DNA of 64,000 bases from Eutypella sp. D-1. Lineage: Eukaryota > Ascomycota > Sordariomycetes > Xylariales > Diatrypaceae. The translations under genes were made by a program, and so were the position numbers. Location of the stretch: assembly GCA_023313575.1 (NCBI GenBank), contig JAJTTP010000001.1, positions 3,348,001 to 3,412,000 of the forward strand, given 5' to 3'. Below, piece after piece: positions 10,146 to 20,547 of the stretch (position 1 is the stretch's first letter; each line of letters begins with the position of its first letter). The notes below the pieces were generated by a model that worked only from the letters and a program-made list of their open reading frames with translations, was not told where the DNA came from and ran no database searches.

Positions 10146-11430
10146 ATCTGAGTACTGGTTTGCAAGGGACCGAGTTTCGAGTCAGTTTGGTGAGAGTGGA
10201 ACAGTTGACACCGGCATGCCGGGACTGCGCATGGTCGTATCTGGGAAAAGGGGCATTTATTTATTTATTTTTTGAGTTGAAAGCGCAGCCCGAGGCCGGA
10301 CCAGTTCGTTGCTGGTAAAGGGGCATTAGCTACGCCCTTTGGGCTACCCTAGTCTGGTCGAATGAATCGCAAGTCGCCAAGAACTAGGCAGGAAAGGCGT
10401 GTTCCTGTATAATGGCATGTCATTTTCTGCCTCTAAGTGGAGAAAGTGATATAGTTTGGCGGTCGAGTCCGCTGCGTCTCGTTCGTTATTGGATAATCGG
10501 TCTACAAAGTCGGTTTAGTCTGTTATAAACGAAAATTTCCGGTAATCGCTGTGTATTTCATCGGGAAGTAGATGGACTAGACGGGCAAACGGGAAGGTTC
10601 GGGTAGGTATCTATAACTTTACACGTACGTTTCTTCCTTCTATCACCATTTCCTGCATCTTCTAGTGACTTCTTCAAAACTTGAAGCCACACGGAAAAGT
10701 GACCTGGACCACTACCACTCCGGAACTTTCTGTTCAGATTGTCCTACAAACCCCCCCCCCCCCCCCTTCTCTCCCGGACCCGACAGTGAAGACTAGTATA
10801 TCGGGAAGCCATTGAATACATTACAGCCCTATGGCCCTGGCTAGGCTAACAACATCTTCGAGTGGATTCCCCCAGTCTTTGCAGGGCTCGAACTTACTAA
10901 GTCGATCTTGTATAGGGCGCGGGGGCCGTGATCGGATCCCCGGTTTTAAATGGATGAATCTGTTATGCCTGCATAGTAGCAGATGCTCTTGGTGCTTTCA
11001 TATTGTGGTTTAGTGTGCTGACACGGTCTTGAGAGGTCAAGTTTACTAGGACCACAAATAATAACTGTTCTTCTGGCATGTCCATCGAAAAATTGTACTC
11101 AAGATATTTCTCAATCTAAGTGTTATGAATCCGGGACTTTGTTTTTACGGAGCCGGTGAACCTTGAAGTCTAGCCAGGAAACTTTTGTGGATAGACAGCA
11201 AGAAAACACATATTAGTACTTCATGTTTTTGACGATTGTGATTTGACTGCTCCCTTACTGAAGGCGTAGGGTCGATCGCCTCCGGAGGTAAGAGGACTGC
11301 GCTGAGCGCGGCTTTCGGTAGAGGTCAGTGGCAAGTCTACCCCTAAGTGAGAGAACATCAAACACCGAATACCTGTCTGTTTGACAAAGCCAAGCTGGTT
11401 CCCGCGGAGACTCAAGAGGTGTGTGATACT
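10146..11430. other. intergenic region with a poly-C tract
   Basis: Contains the promoter of the GNAT gene at its left end and the 3' flank of the anchored-fragment gene at its right. A C16 run lies at 10751-10766. No open frame has convincing protein features. Confidence 0.55.
10751..10766. repeat. C16 homopolymer
   Basis: Uninterrupted run of 16 cytosines in the region upstream of the GNAT gene. Length is likely to vary between isolates or reads. Confidence 0.85.
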
Positions 11431-11874
11431 TCACGTAGAGATAGGTGCAAACAGTCTTGTAATCCAAGAACCGAGGACCAAGCCTAGTAAGACAAAAAAC
11501 GAGTAGACATAGAACCCGCGCCTGCCATGTGGCTTGTGCACCCCGGACTTCCACGCCTCAACGATGCCGTCACACATAACCAGCGTACGCTGCGCTTGGG
11601 AAACGAATCTGTGGGCCTGAAGAAAGCCGTCTCCATCCGGATCCACGCCCGCCATCCGTGGAAGGGTCTCCTCTCGCTGCTGTCCGGCCTGGGCGCTCTG
11701 TAGGTAGCTCAACCAGCGCTCGGCCTGTCTCAGGGTGTTTGACAACTCCTGGGCGACGAATGGTGGCCGCTCCCAGTTGTGCTGGCCGGTCGGGATCTGT
11801 TGGAGGCGAAACCGGCTGTCCTCCCTTATGCGCTCGATTTCGCCCATTATCTTCTTGCTTGCCTCCGCTGCCAT
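11431..11874 (-). CDS. hypothetical protein with a C-terminal membrane anchor, probably missing its 5' exon
   Basis: The stretch from the first ATG encodes 147 residues: a charged helical N-terminal part (KKIMGEIERIREDSRFRLQQ), a second helical block (ELSNTLRQAERWLSYLQS), and one hydrophobic C-terminal segment (FYVYSFFVLLGLVLGSWITR) near the end, giving a tail-anchored layout. The same frame stays open upstream of this ATG to about 12042, with protein-like sequence such as HTALNHIPSTGEYFRIVSGD, but lacks an ATG there. A 5' exon joined by an intron, or loss of the 5' end, is therefore likely. I do not recognise the family and assign no function. Confidence 0.45.
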   Translation of the reverse strand: MAAEASKKIMGEIERIREDSRFRLQQIPTGQHNWERPPFVAQELSNTLRQAERWLSYLQSAQAGQQREETLPRMAGVDPDGDGFLQAHRFVSQAQRTLVMCDGIVEAWKSGVHKPHGRRGFYVYSFFVLLGLVLGSWITRLFAPIST

Positions 11875-13360
11875 GTCTCCCGAGACAATACGGAAGTATT
11901 CTCCTGTAGATGGGATGTGATTGAGAGCCGTATGGACTTTCCCTTCCGATGAGCATTGGCGCCCAGATTGGACAACATTCTCGGCATCCAGTTCTTGATT
12001 CGCGACTATCTTGGCAGGCAGGTATGGCTGGCATGTTCTTTGTCAAATGTGTCTTACATTTGGACTCCACCGCTCAGTGCTGTCTTTCCTTTGAAGCTTT
12101 CACTCCATCCGGAAAATGGCTAGGAATCCGTATAACGAAAACAGAATTAGTATTTCCAAATGCCGCCTACAATTCAAGGGCCGAGGTTCTAATCGTTTGA
12201 ATTGCTTACACCTGTCGCAGTCACTGTTAATGATGTCCAAGCGCTATCGCTTACCTCCATAGACTACATGGTCAGTGGTCAGCCCTAACTCCGAAGCCTT
12301 TCAGTGTAGAATGTAGAATCTCAACGGTTAGCTTCGCATCGTTTACTTTTCGACCCCCACGATCGAAGCAGGTGGGGAAAAGGGGGCGGGCAGTCTATCC
12401 GATACTCCGTGTAGCTTGATGTAGAAAAGTTTTCCGGCTGGTTTGATTACAGAAGTATGAGAAGTCCAAATCCGCATCTAAAGATAGATTTTGCGTGATA
12501 GTCCACAAGACGAAAAGCTAGGCGCCAATTTATAGGCTATGTAACTTTAGGAGCGTAGTCAGGCCATCCCAGCGAGCCCTTCCGCGTCAAATAAACAGAC
12601 GAGGCGTTGAAACAAGGAAACATGTGGCGCAAACGCCCATTTGCATGGCGTTCTGAGCGATACGTAACCGAAACATTCGATAGGGCGAGCGGAAAGTCTT
12701 GCTCACCCATGTGCCACAGGTAAATGACTTCTTCGTCTCGCAAGAGCGGGCCCGTTTTCACTTCGGAGGCGCACCCCGGCTTGTCGACTTCCCGATCCGG
12801 TAATGCGGCAGACCAGGCTCCGGGACGACCCCGGCACGGCAGGCACCCGGGCTGCGAAAACCGCAGGGACAGCACTGTTTTTCCGTCCACAACCAGAAGT
12901 TTGTCTTGACAATGACCATCGTGATCTGAGATCGTGACGAGAGACACAAATAGAGAGTGGGTGCGTGCGTGAGATGGTGCCATGGGCTTACGCACGTACG
13001 CCATGGGCGGTTAGGCGTGAGAAATGAGGATGGTGGAATTGCATCGCATGAGTGCCCCTGCAATATGGGCATGATTCCTCCGGGGTCAAGGAAGAGGCTA
13101 CCAAGGCCGCCGCACTTTAATACTGGGGTATTTTATAAGACGGGGGTGGTCGATATCAAATCGCCCTATATAAAGGGGGTCGCTTTCGAAAGCAGAAGCG
13201 ATCCTCGCCAATCTGCCATCTGCTCTCTCGCTACTGCACGCTCGATATTGGGATCTTTTAGCCGTACCGCTCGTTTCCTTCGTTGCAGCTTTACCCGTCG
13301 ATCCCGTCCGTATAACGTCGGCCTCACACAAAACACAGCCAGCCCTACAGCCCTACAGCC
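11875..13360. other. region upstream of the AA9 gene
   Basis: The left 170 bases continue the open frame of the anchored-fragment gene. The remainder shows no supportable gene; a 155-codon minus-strand frame at 12537-13004 has no recognisable features. The AA9 TATA box lies near the right end. Confidence 0.5.
13167..13176 (+). promoter_or_regulatory. TATA box of the AA9 gene
   Basis: TATATAAAGG lies 185 bases upstream of the AA9 start codon. It is the same ten bases as the TATA box of the DUF3500 gene. It implies a 5' leader of about 150 bases. Confidence 0.5.
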
Positions 13361-14228
13361 ATGCACTCCACACTATCGATCACCTCAACCTGGGCCATCG
13401 CGCTCCTGCCGCTCGTGTCGGCGCACGGCTACGTCTCCGGCGTGCAGATTAATGGCGGCGACTTCGTTGAGGGCGCCAACCCCAACTGGTACTACCTGCC
13501 GGAGGGTACGGCACCGGAGACGCCGGGCTGGCAAGCCCTGAACCAGGACAACGGGTTCGTGGAGCCCAACTCCTTCGGCACCGCCGACATCGCCTGCCAC
13601 AAGAGCGCCACTCCGGGCGCCACCTACATCGAGGCCGACGCCGGCGACACTCTCACGATCTTCTGGAACACCTGGCCCGAATCCCACAAGGGGCCCATCC
13701 TCAACTACCTCGCCAAGTGTGATGGTGCGTATCCCCCTGTCCTATCCACTCCTTCTCGCACTCCTTGCCCTCTCAACCCTATAGTCGAATGGCAGGTATA
13801 GTGCAACGCTGACCAAAGACCCTCATGGGGAAATAGGCGAATGCACGTCGGCGTCGGCAGGCAGCCTGTCGTTTACCAAGATATCGGAGGGGGCGCTGCT
13901 GGAAGGCAGCAACCCGGGCACGTGGGTGACGGACACGCTGATCGCGCAGAACAACAGCGCCGACGTGCAGCTGCCGTCGGGCCTGGCCGCCGGCAACTAC
14001 GTGCTCCGCCACGAGATCATCGGTCTCCACAGCGCGGGAAGTGCCAATGGTGCTCAGGCGTACCCACAATGTCTGAACCTTAAGGTTGGCGGCTCCGGCT
14101 CCACCGCCCTGCCCGCCGGCACACCGGCCACCGAGCTCTACACTCCCGAGGACCCCGGCATTCTCTTCAGCCTATACGGCGCCTTTGACAGCTACCCCAT
14201 CCCTGGACCCGCGGTCTGGAGTGGTTGA
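13361..14228 (+). CDS. AA9 lytic polysaccharide monooxygenase (secreted)
   Basis: Two exons, 13361-13724 and 13837-14228 (112-bp intron, phase 1), encode 251 residues. A signal peptide of 21 residues ends at VSA, leaving His22 as the mature N-terminus, the first ligand of the copper histidine brace. The second brace ligand is His109 (WPESHKGP), and the axial Tyr is Tyr197 in GAQAYPQC, with Gln195 and the [10 protein letters not shown] block also conserved. The family cleaves cellulose or related glucans oxidatively using peroxide or oxygen, outside the cell. The protein is the catalytic domain only, with no C-terminal carbohydrate-binding module. The intron restores the CDGECTSAS junction seen in the family. 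Regioselectivity cannot be read from sequence. Confidence 0.95.
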
Positions 14229-14678
14229 TTTGGGAGTGGGTATCCTATTCATGTACCCGGTAGTCAGTTGGCATATAGGCGTGCAAAGCATTAGAAAGGA
14301 GTATAGATGTTGCCAAAATAGCTTGCTGCGATTCATTCAAGTTGTGGTGTTGTTCTCGGCGTGGCGTCAAAGTGCATCTGTAACGTGTAGTGGGAAGGCA
14401 TTACGAGTCGCTTTGGGAGGAAGGCTACGTTGTTTGTAAATATGGGGCTTGGAAAAAATCGAGTTGCCTACAACAGCAATCAAAATAGCGCCTGCTTCCT
14501 ATATTATATCAAGTCCGCGATGTAGATGTAGGCCATTCAATTGCAAGTTGAATGATTGGATGGGTATATTGCATGCGATGGATGGTACTCCAAGACTCTA
14601 CTCTTCTATATGGTTCCGGAATTCGAAACACGAAGGCTAAAAGAAACGCTTTAACTGGAGCAATTACTTCTCAGCTTC
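14229..14678. other. intergenic region (convergent 3' ends)
   Basis: Separates the 3' ends of the AA9 (+) and PXR1 (-) genes. I see no gene or notable element. Confidence 0.5.
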
Positions 14679-15997
14679 TCAGACAGCCTTTATCATGAAA
14701 ATCTGCGAGTGGATTAGTATTTCGGTGCCAATAAGTTTGCCACACTGGTCCTTACCTGGTTCAAAGCTTGCATGTCGGCGAGTGCCAACCGTTTCGATGC
14801 TATGTACCGCCCTCGAACGTGATGTCGGTTGGCAGCAGCTTGTGGTGTAGACGTGCCAGTACCGGTGGGCGTCGAAGTGCCGCTCTCGGCTGGTGTCGCG
14901 CTTGAGGGGGAAGGATTGCTAGTGGAAGTTGCTCCGGCAGCCGCATTTTCCTTTTCTAATCTCTTCTTCTCCTTCTTTTCCTTCTTCCTCCTCTTCTTTT
15001 CCTCCTTTTCCTTGCTGGCGCTGTCTTCCGAGACGGCGAGCGTCAGCTGTTCGGTGTCGCCCTCAGGTGTCGAACTGGATTTGTCCTTGGAGCTCTTCGA
15101 TTTCTTGTCTTTCCTCTTTTTCGACTTGGAGCCATCGTCCTCGTCCTCGTCCCTATCCTTCGATTTCTTAGACTTTTTGGACTTCTTACGCTCCTTGGCA
15201 GAATCCTTAGGCTCTGGATTATCCGACTCTTCCCTGGCGTCGTCCTTCTTAGACGACTTCTTTCTCTTTTTCTCCCGTGTGGTATCGGAGATATCTGCCG
15301 ATTCAGTCTCCTCTGCCTTCCGCTTCTTCGATTTCTTCTCTTTCTTCGCTTTCTTGGATTCCCGAGGCCCTTGCTCATCGGTAGTAGACTCTGACGGTGA
15401 TCTCTCCGTACCCGGTGATTTCAGAGTAGCAGGATCTGTCTTAACCAGGTCTTTGATCTGGTCACCGATAAGCAAACCCCCACTAACGAATCGCATGGTT
15501 CCAAATCTCCGCTCGATATATAAGCTGGTCTTAATGTCGTTGCGCAACTTCCGCTCCTTGTCGATGGCGTCCTCGGACTTTCCGTTCAACCGGCCAAGCA
15601 GGTCCTTAAAACCGTCCAGACCAGTGCATTCGGTGCTCTGCTTCTGGCGTATTTTGGCGCCCAAACCCAGGTTATCATCCTTCACGACTACCTTTATGGG
15701 CGCGGAACTCGCTGCGGTGTGGAGGTCGGTATGGGAAGCATCCTGGGCACCTAGGAACTTGCCGGGTTCCCATCCTTGGGCTCGTAGGATCTTTTGTCCA
15801 AAAGTCTTTTCGTTACGACTCCATTTCGTGTTATTCGGGTCATGGGCAAGTTTGCGCCGGCTAAGATTCGATCAATGTTAGCTAACAACGGAAGTTCACG
15901 ATGCCAACACGAAATTTCAGGTTAAAAGGTTTTGAAAGTGGAAGAGAGTCAAAGACAGGAACGGAGAGAATTACGTTTTTGTTCCTGCGAGGCCCAT
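14679..15997 (-). CDS. pxr1: PXR1/PinX1-like G-patch protein
   Basis: Three exons on the minus strand, 15975-15997, 14756-15860 and 14679-14702, encode 383 residues. The 23-base first exon gives MGLAGTKT and joins to RRKLAHDPNNTKWSRNEKTF, the hallmark N-terminus of PXR1. A G-patch follows (ILRAQGWEPGKFLGAQDAS, then VVVKDDNLGLGAKI). The middle is a long Lys/Ser/Glu-rich low-complexity region with KKEKK-type repeats. The C-terminus ALADMQALNQIFMIKAV matches the family ending and depends on removing the 53-base second intron. The family acts in the nucleolus in rRNA and snoRNA maturation through the helicase Prp43 and can inhibit telomerase. If intron 2 is retained the frame continues in to a different 13-residue tail ending at 14714. 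Confidence 0.93.
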
Positions 15998-16773
15998 CTT
16001 GCTCTTGATACAGGAAGTTCTGGTGAGAGTATTGCCGGTGCTGCCGGCGGTAAGGACGAAAAGAAATTGCAAATTGACAGGCTCCAGGGCTTGAATGTTG
16101 AATAATATTATGGGATGTAAAATCGATAATTTGATAATGACTGCCACTTAAGGATGCACTCTTGGAGGGAACTTTTGGGTGGAGTCTGCTGATAAGATAA
16201 CATGGGAACAGACTAAAATGTGAGTGGTACCTAAGTACTTCGTACCTATTCTGCATTCCTGGTCGCCCTGCAACCATATATGTCACTTTGCTTTACCAGC
16301 TGTTGCCAGCTGGATGACAGCTGCTTCCATACATCCAAGCTCCCCCCTATTTACCATAATCCGGAAGGGGCTTCCTGTTGAGAGGCATGATGAGGTTCAC
16401 GAGAAGGAGAAGGTGCAGCTCTGGGGCGCATAGTATCATAATGGCTACCTACTATATGTAGGTACTTACATATACCTAGCATATTACTTGATTTTACTTA
16501 TCTCTGTGATTTCTTTAACTTGCACAACTCTCAAAATCCTGGATTTCCTTTCAAGTCTAAACAAACCACCTCCCTCTCTCTGGACCGGTCTCCTTGAACA
16601 TAAACCACACTTATTCTTATTGCCCTCGCCTTCATATACACATTGTACGCACCATAAAAGCAATAGAGAGGCTCATTATAAATTATCCTATACCAAGGTT
16701 TCCAGGTATCAAGAATATACCTGAATTGTCAACCATAAACTTCCAGGATCCGCGTCCTCAATACCTAACAAGC
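15998..16773. other. intergenic region between divergent PXR1 and coiled-coil genes
   Basis: Shared upstream region of two divergent genes. No protein-like frame or other notable element is visible. Confidence 0.5.
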
Positions 16774-17332
16774 ATGCCGCGAGCCACCAAGGGCGCTTCT
16801 GTTGCTGAAGCAAATGTTTCATCCGACGATTCTCAACCACCCAGTTTGGGCACGGGAATCACTGAAATCTTGAGGGACATCGTACGTTCGACCAGTTCCT
16901 GTAGGCGAGGGGAAAGGGGTCTCCCGAGCATTTGTGGGAACTGACAAACTTCCACTCGGGATTAGGAACGCCTCAAGCAGCAGCGTGCCGACGCCCGAAG
17001 TGATACTCTCCTTCGCCACAGGGAGAAACTCGCAGATATTCGAGTCCAGCTCGAGAACGACAGCCACCGCTACACGGACACGTAGTAAGTACACTCTTGT
17101 CAACCTACCGGAGACATGTATGGAATACTACATGGAAGGACTAACATGCCATCGTAGCACCGGGCTTGTGGCCAAAAGATATCACCGCCTCATAGACGCG
17201 ATAGAGAACCAGAAGCACTGCGAGGATGCCATCTTTGAGCAGCTCGAGGCGATTGAGAAGGACGCCGAGCACCTTGCCATGCTCATCGACGGTATCTATA
17301 CCGCGCGAATGAAGTCTGCCAAGGAGTCGTGA
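16774..17332 (+). CDS. small coiled-coil protein, unrecognised family
   Basis: Three exons, 16774-16881, 16966-17084 and 17158-17332, encode 133 residues. Both introns have textbook signals (GTACGT donor with CTGAC branch, GTAAGT donor with CTAAC branch) and their removal gives one continuous helical protein. After a Ser-rich start (1-30) the sequence is charged and heptad-like, for example ERLKQQRADARSDTLLRHRE in exon 2 and QLEAIEKDAEHLAMLIDGIY in exon 3, so a coiled coil covers most of residues 33-130. No membrane segment or signal peptide is present. The family is not recognised; a structural or adaptor role would be a guess. Confidence 0.72.
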
Positions 17333-18800
17333 TGAAGATATATGTTGATTCTGAGTGATGATTTTGGTTTGGCTTGTCTACAATGTCAGAATGTGAATGC
17401 AACGCACGATATCAAACGAATGGATCATGAAGAATTTGTGTTTCCCGGGGAAAAGATGATTTTAGTTTGATCTTTATATCGCTTCGAGCTAAGGGATCGC
17501 ATATGCCGTTTGCTGGAGGCGAGGCCGGACACATCGAACATAGGACAGCTCGTAATCCCGGTATATTCAGTTCGCTATTTACTTTCTAAGAGCAATGTGA
17601 ACTATTCCAACGCCTTCTAGTTTGATACCTCGTGCTTCAACATGCTACTAATTTAGTTGGAAGGTTGCGTCTTGGCTACGGCCGCGTTTTTGGTCGAACA
17701 AATCAGATGACAAGGAGGCCGACTACAGCTGCTGAAGACGACGCAGGATCTTGTATCTTCAAGTGGAAATCAACGAAGAGCATTTTGAATCATCTGATTC
17801 TGGCGGAATACTCGCGTGCTAGTGTCGATCAACACTGGTAGAATCCAACTTCCTCAAATATCCAGTGCGCTAGTGTGTACCCTCCCAACCTGATCAAGAA
17901 CCCCATGCAGTCACTGAATCCGACTCAAAAGCGTAGAGCGATCCATTACCAATTTGTTCACGGAAGGCTACTGTCACAAGGGCCGAGGAAGAAAAAAGAG
18001 AAGTTACCCTGTAAGCGCCGACTCAAATTAGTTGAGGGCCTAGGCCAGACTCCAAGCTACGAGGCAAGGCAGGCACGCTGGGAGCTGAGGTCTAAAGAAG
18101 GCATGGTGATATCACCGATGCTAAATGTATGAAGTTTTATCGGTGGGAAAGTTCTCGGGACCGTCGACTGCCGGGCAACGATCAGATAGACTCTGCGCTA
18201 GGGCGGGCCAGTACAGGTAAGCAGGTAAATAGTAAACAGTGGCTTGACTTTCTCCCCCCTATCTAAGTATGTAACTAGCCGAAGCGCCGGGTTGATGCAA
18301 GGCTTTAGGTTAGCCGCCCCAGCTGAAGCCGGGCCCAGGGAACCGGGTCCAGTGGGGATTAGGGGGTTTGCTTTTCAGCGGGCTTCGTTCCAGCCCTGGC
18401 TGCGGCGTCGTTGAGATTGCAAGTCTGCAGCCAAAAGACCAGCTGGCCAGCCACAGTACCAGGCTAGCTAGGGTATGGCCACGGCGTGATAGGCAAATCC
18501 GCATGGTGGCGGCATTGGTAATCTTGTCCATCGCGGCTAACGATGGACCGCAGCCTTGACGATCTAGACTTATTTATTTCAGTCTTTTTTTGCTCGTTTC
18601 TTTACCTTCTGAGAAGCGTTCTGGCTTGCATGATACCCCTTTGCGTGTAAACTCGTGGTGATGGGGATTTTCTTCATAAAGAGGGTTCCTCTCCCTTTTG
18701 GGGGGCCAGCTGTTTTGGGAGGTGTACCCAGACGAGCACGCATACACAACTCTTCCGTCTAAACACCGTCAAGCAACCCCGTTCGCCCCCTCGCTCTACA
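17333..18800. other. intergenic region
   Basis: About 1.5 kb with no supportable gene. Frames such as 17875-18132 are short and unlike known proteins. The right end should contain the promoter of the secreted Thr-rich gene. Confidence 0.5.
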
Positions 18801-19991
18801 ATGCGTCACCCGGCCATCCTCGCAACACTCCTGGCCACGGCCGGCCTAGCCGCCGCGAAGCCGTGCGTGCGCCAGACGTGCCAGCGCAACCCCTGTGCCA
18901 AAGCGTTGCAGATCGCCGGCGTCGAGGACCGCGCTTCGGACGTCCGCCTCGACTGCGTCGACGCGCAGGTCGTCCTCGTCACCTCGACCACGACTGTGCT
19001 GGAGACGGCTTTTCCCGACGCGCCGTGGGTTTCCCAGCATCCTGTGATAGCGGCTAGCCGGGTTTCTGCTCGATTCTGTGGACTGAGTGACTGACTGACT
19101 GCTTGTCTGACTAGGATCTTGACTGAGACGCAGACGGCCACGGTGACTGCGGACCCCGCCACATCTACTACGACGGTCGTTGTGACGAGCACGCAGATCC
19201 TGACCTCGGTCGCGACGCAGCCCGAAGCCATTACTTCCGTTCTGAAGCGCGGCACTAACGGCACACAGAGCACCGCTGTCCCCACCGTGGCCCCCACCGG
19301 CGTTCCAGGTTACCTCACCTCCGCGTGCCCGGCATTCTCAGACTACATCTCGACATGCGGCTGCTTCGGCGTAGGGGCCAGCCTCTCTACGGTGACGTCG
19401 ACGGTGACGTCAACCAACACCGCGGCGGCGACCGCGACGGTATCCACAACGGCGATCGCGAACACCACGACAACGCCGCCGGCCGTGACAGTGACGGCGA
19501 CCAGCACGGCAGTCGTCACGACCACGACGTCGCTCTCCAGTTTCCAGCTCCGCTCCGTGCCCTCGGGCAACAGCGACGCGGGTGCGGTCTACGTCGCGGA
19601 CCTCGTGGCGCGGCCGGCGTCGGAGACCATCTTCCAGGCGACGGCGGACGCGTCGCGGGCGCTCGCGTGCGAGTTGCGGGCGGGCGGGCGGCTGCGGTGC
19701 GGCGCGTTCACGGCGGCGCAGCAGGGCCAGGACTCCGCGTTCCGCGGGATCTCGGACGCGCGGTGGGCTACGGTCGGGACCAACGTGCGCCCCGTCGTCT
19801 GCGAGGTCGGTAATGACGGCGTCCTTGCCTGCGTCGGCTGGGAGCAGCAGCCCCGCCGCGTCGAGTTTTCCTACCCTACCACCCCGGGCCGCAGGCCCGA
19901 TATCTACCTCGGCCCTGCCGGGAGCGCGGGCAGCGGTAGGACCGTCGTCCAGTTCCAGGTCGTCCCCGTCCCGCTGGCCCAGCCGATTTAA
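18801..19991 (+). CDS. secreted Cys-containing, Thr-rich protein of unknown function
   Basis: Two exons, 18801-19024 and 19115-19991, encode 366 residues; the 90-base intron has a GTGGGT donor and repeated CTGAC branch-like sites before TAG. A signal peptide (MRHPAILATLLATAGLAAA) is followed by a Cys-containing segment (KPCVRQTCQRNPCAKAL). The middle alternates short Thr/Val/Ala-rich tracts (TVTSTVTSTNTAAATATVST) around a second Cys-rich block (ACPAFSDYISTCGCFG), suggesting a heavily O-glycosylated stalk. The C-terminal 150 residues look globular, with two further cysteines (residue pair CEV and ACVGW). No GPI-like tail or catalytic motif is visible. A cell-wall or extracellular role is inferred. 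The second exon is very GC-rich, which opens several long false frames. Confidence 0.78.
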
Positions 19992-20547
19992 GAGCTCTCT
20001 CTAGAAGTAGCTTCAGTTAGTGCAGTGGTGAGCAAGCTCCGGGCTCGCGTTTCGGCCTCGAAGAGAACATTCTGAATGCCCAGCCAGCCAGCATGGAACA
20101 GAACCAACGACCGGGGTTGGCATGCCGCCTGGGTACGATTTAATGACCGTGAATCAATTCTCTCTCTCTGTTATGTGAAACAGATGACGATACCACGATA
20201 GATATTCTAATAATAAACATTACAACTTCGCTTCGGTCATGACTCGGTTTTGTACATACCGATTATTTCTTATAATACAACTTTGCGACGTGCTTGCGTT
20301 TGACCCGCCAGCTCGAAACACCGCCGTTGTCCAATGCGGTCTCCCGATTTGCAGGTATTTTGGAATTCCGCCCAATTTTTTTGCTAGGATCATCAACGCC
20401 AAGTGACGTCATTTGCTCTATTCCCCTCCCCTTCAAAAAACTTTTCCCTTCACCGCGTATATGATATGCCTCTAATATTTGACATTCATCTCTGCGAGCA
20501 ACACAGTTTTTTTAAAGTAAATAGTGAGAATTTTCTTTATAGAAAGT
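19992..20547. other. intergenic region
   Basis: Separates the Thr-rich gene from the histidine phosphatase gene. I see no gene here. Confidence 0.5.

Noticed and set aside
12537..13004. 155-codon minus-strand frame upstream of the AA9 gene
   Set aside because: No domain, signal peptide or periodicity, and irregular composition; it probably lies in promoter sequence.
14829..15881. 350-codon plus-strand frame rich in Ser, Phe and Leu
   Set aside because: It is the antisense of the PXR1 Lys/Glu/Ser-rich region; the composition is what a reversed AAG/GAG-rich stretch gives, and PXR1 is clearly the real gene.
19325..20004. Several Arg/Ala/Gly-rich frames over the Thr-rich gene
   Set aside because: GC-rich shadow frames of exon 2 of the secreted protein.
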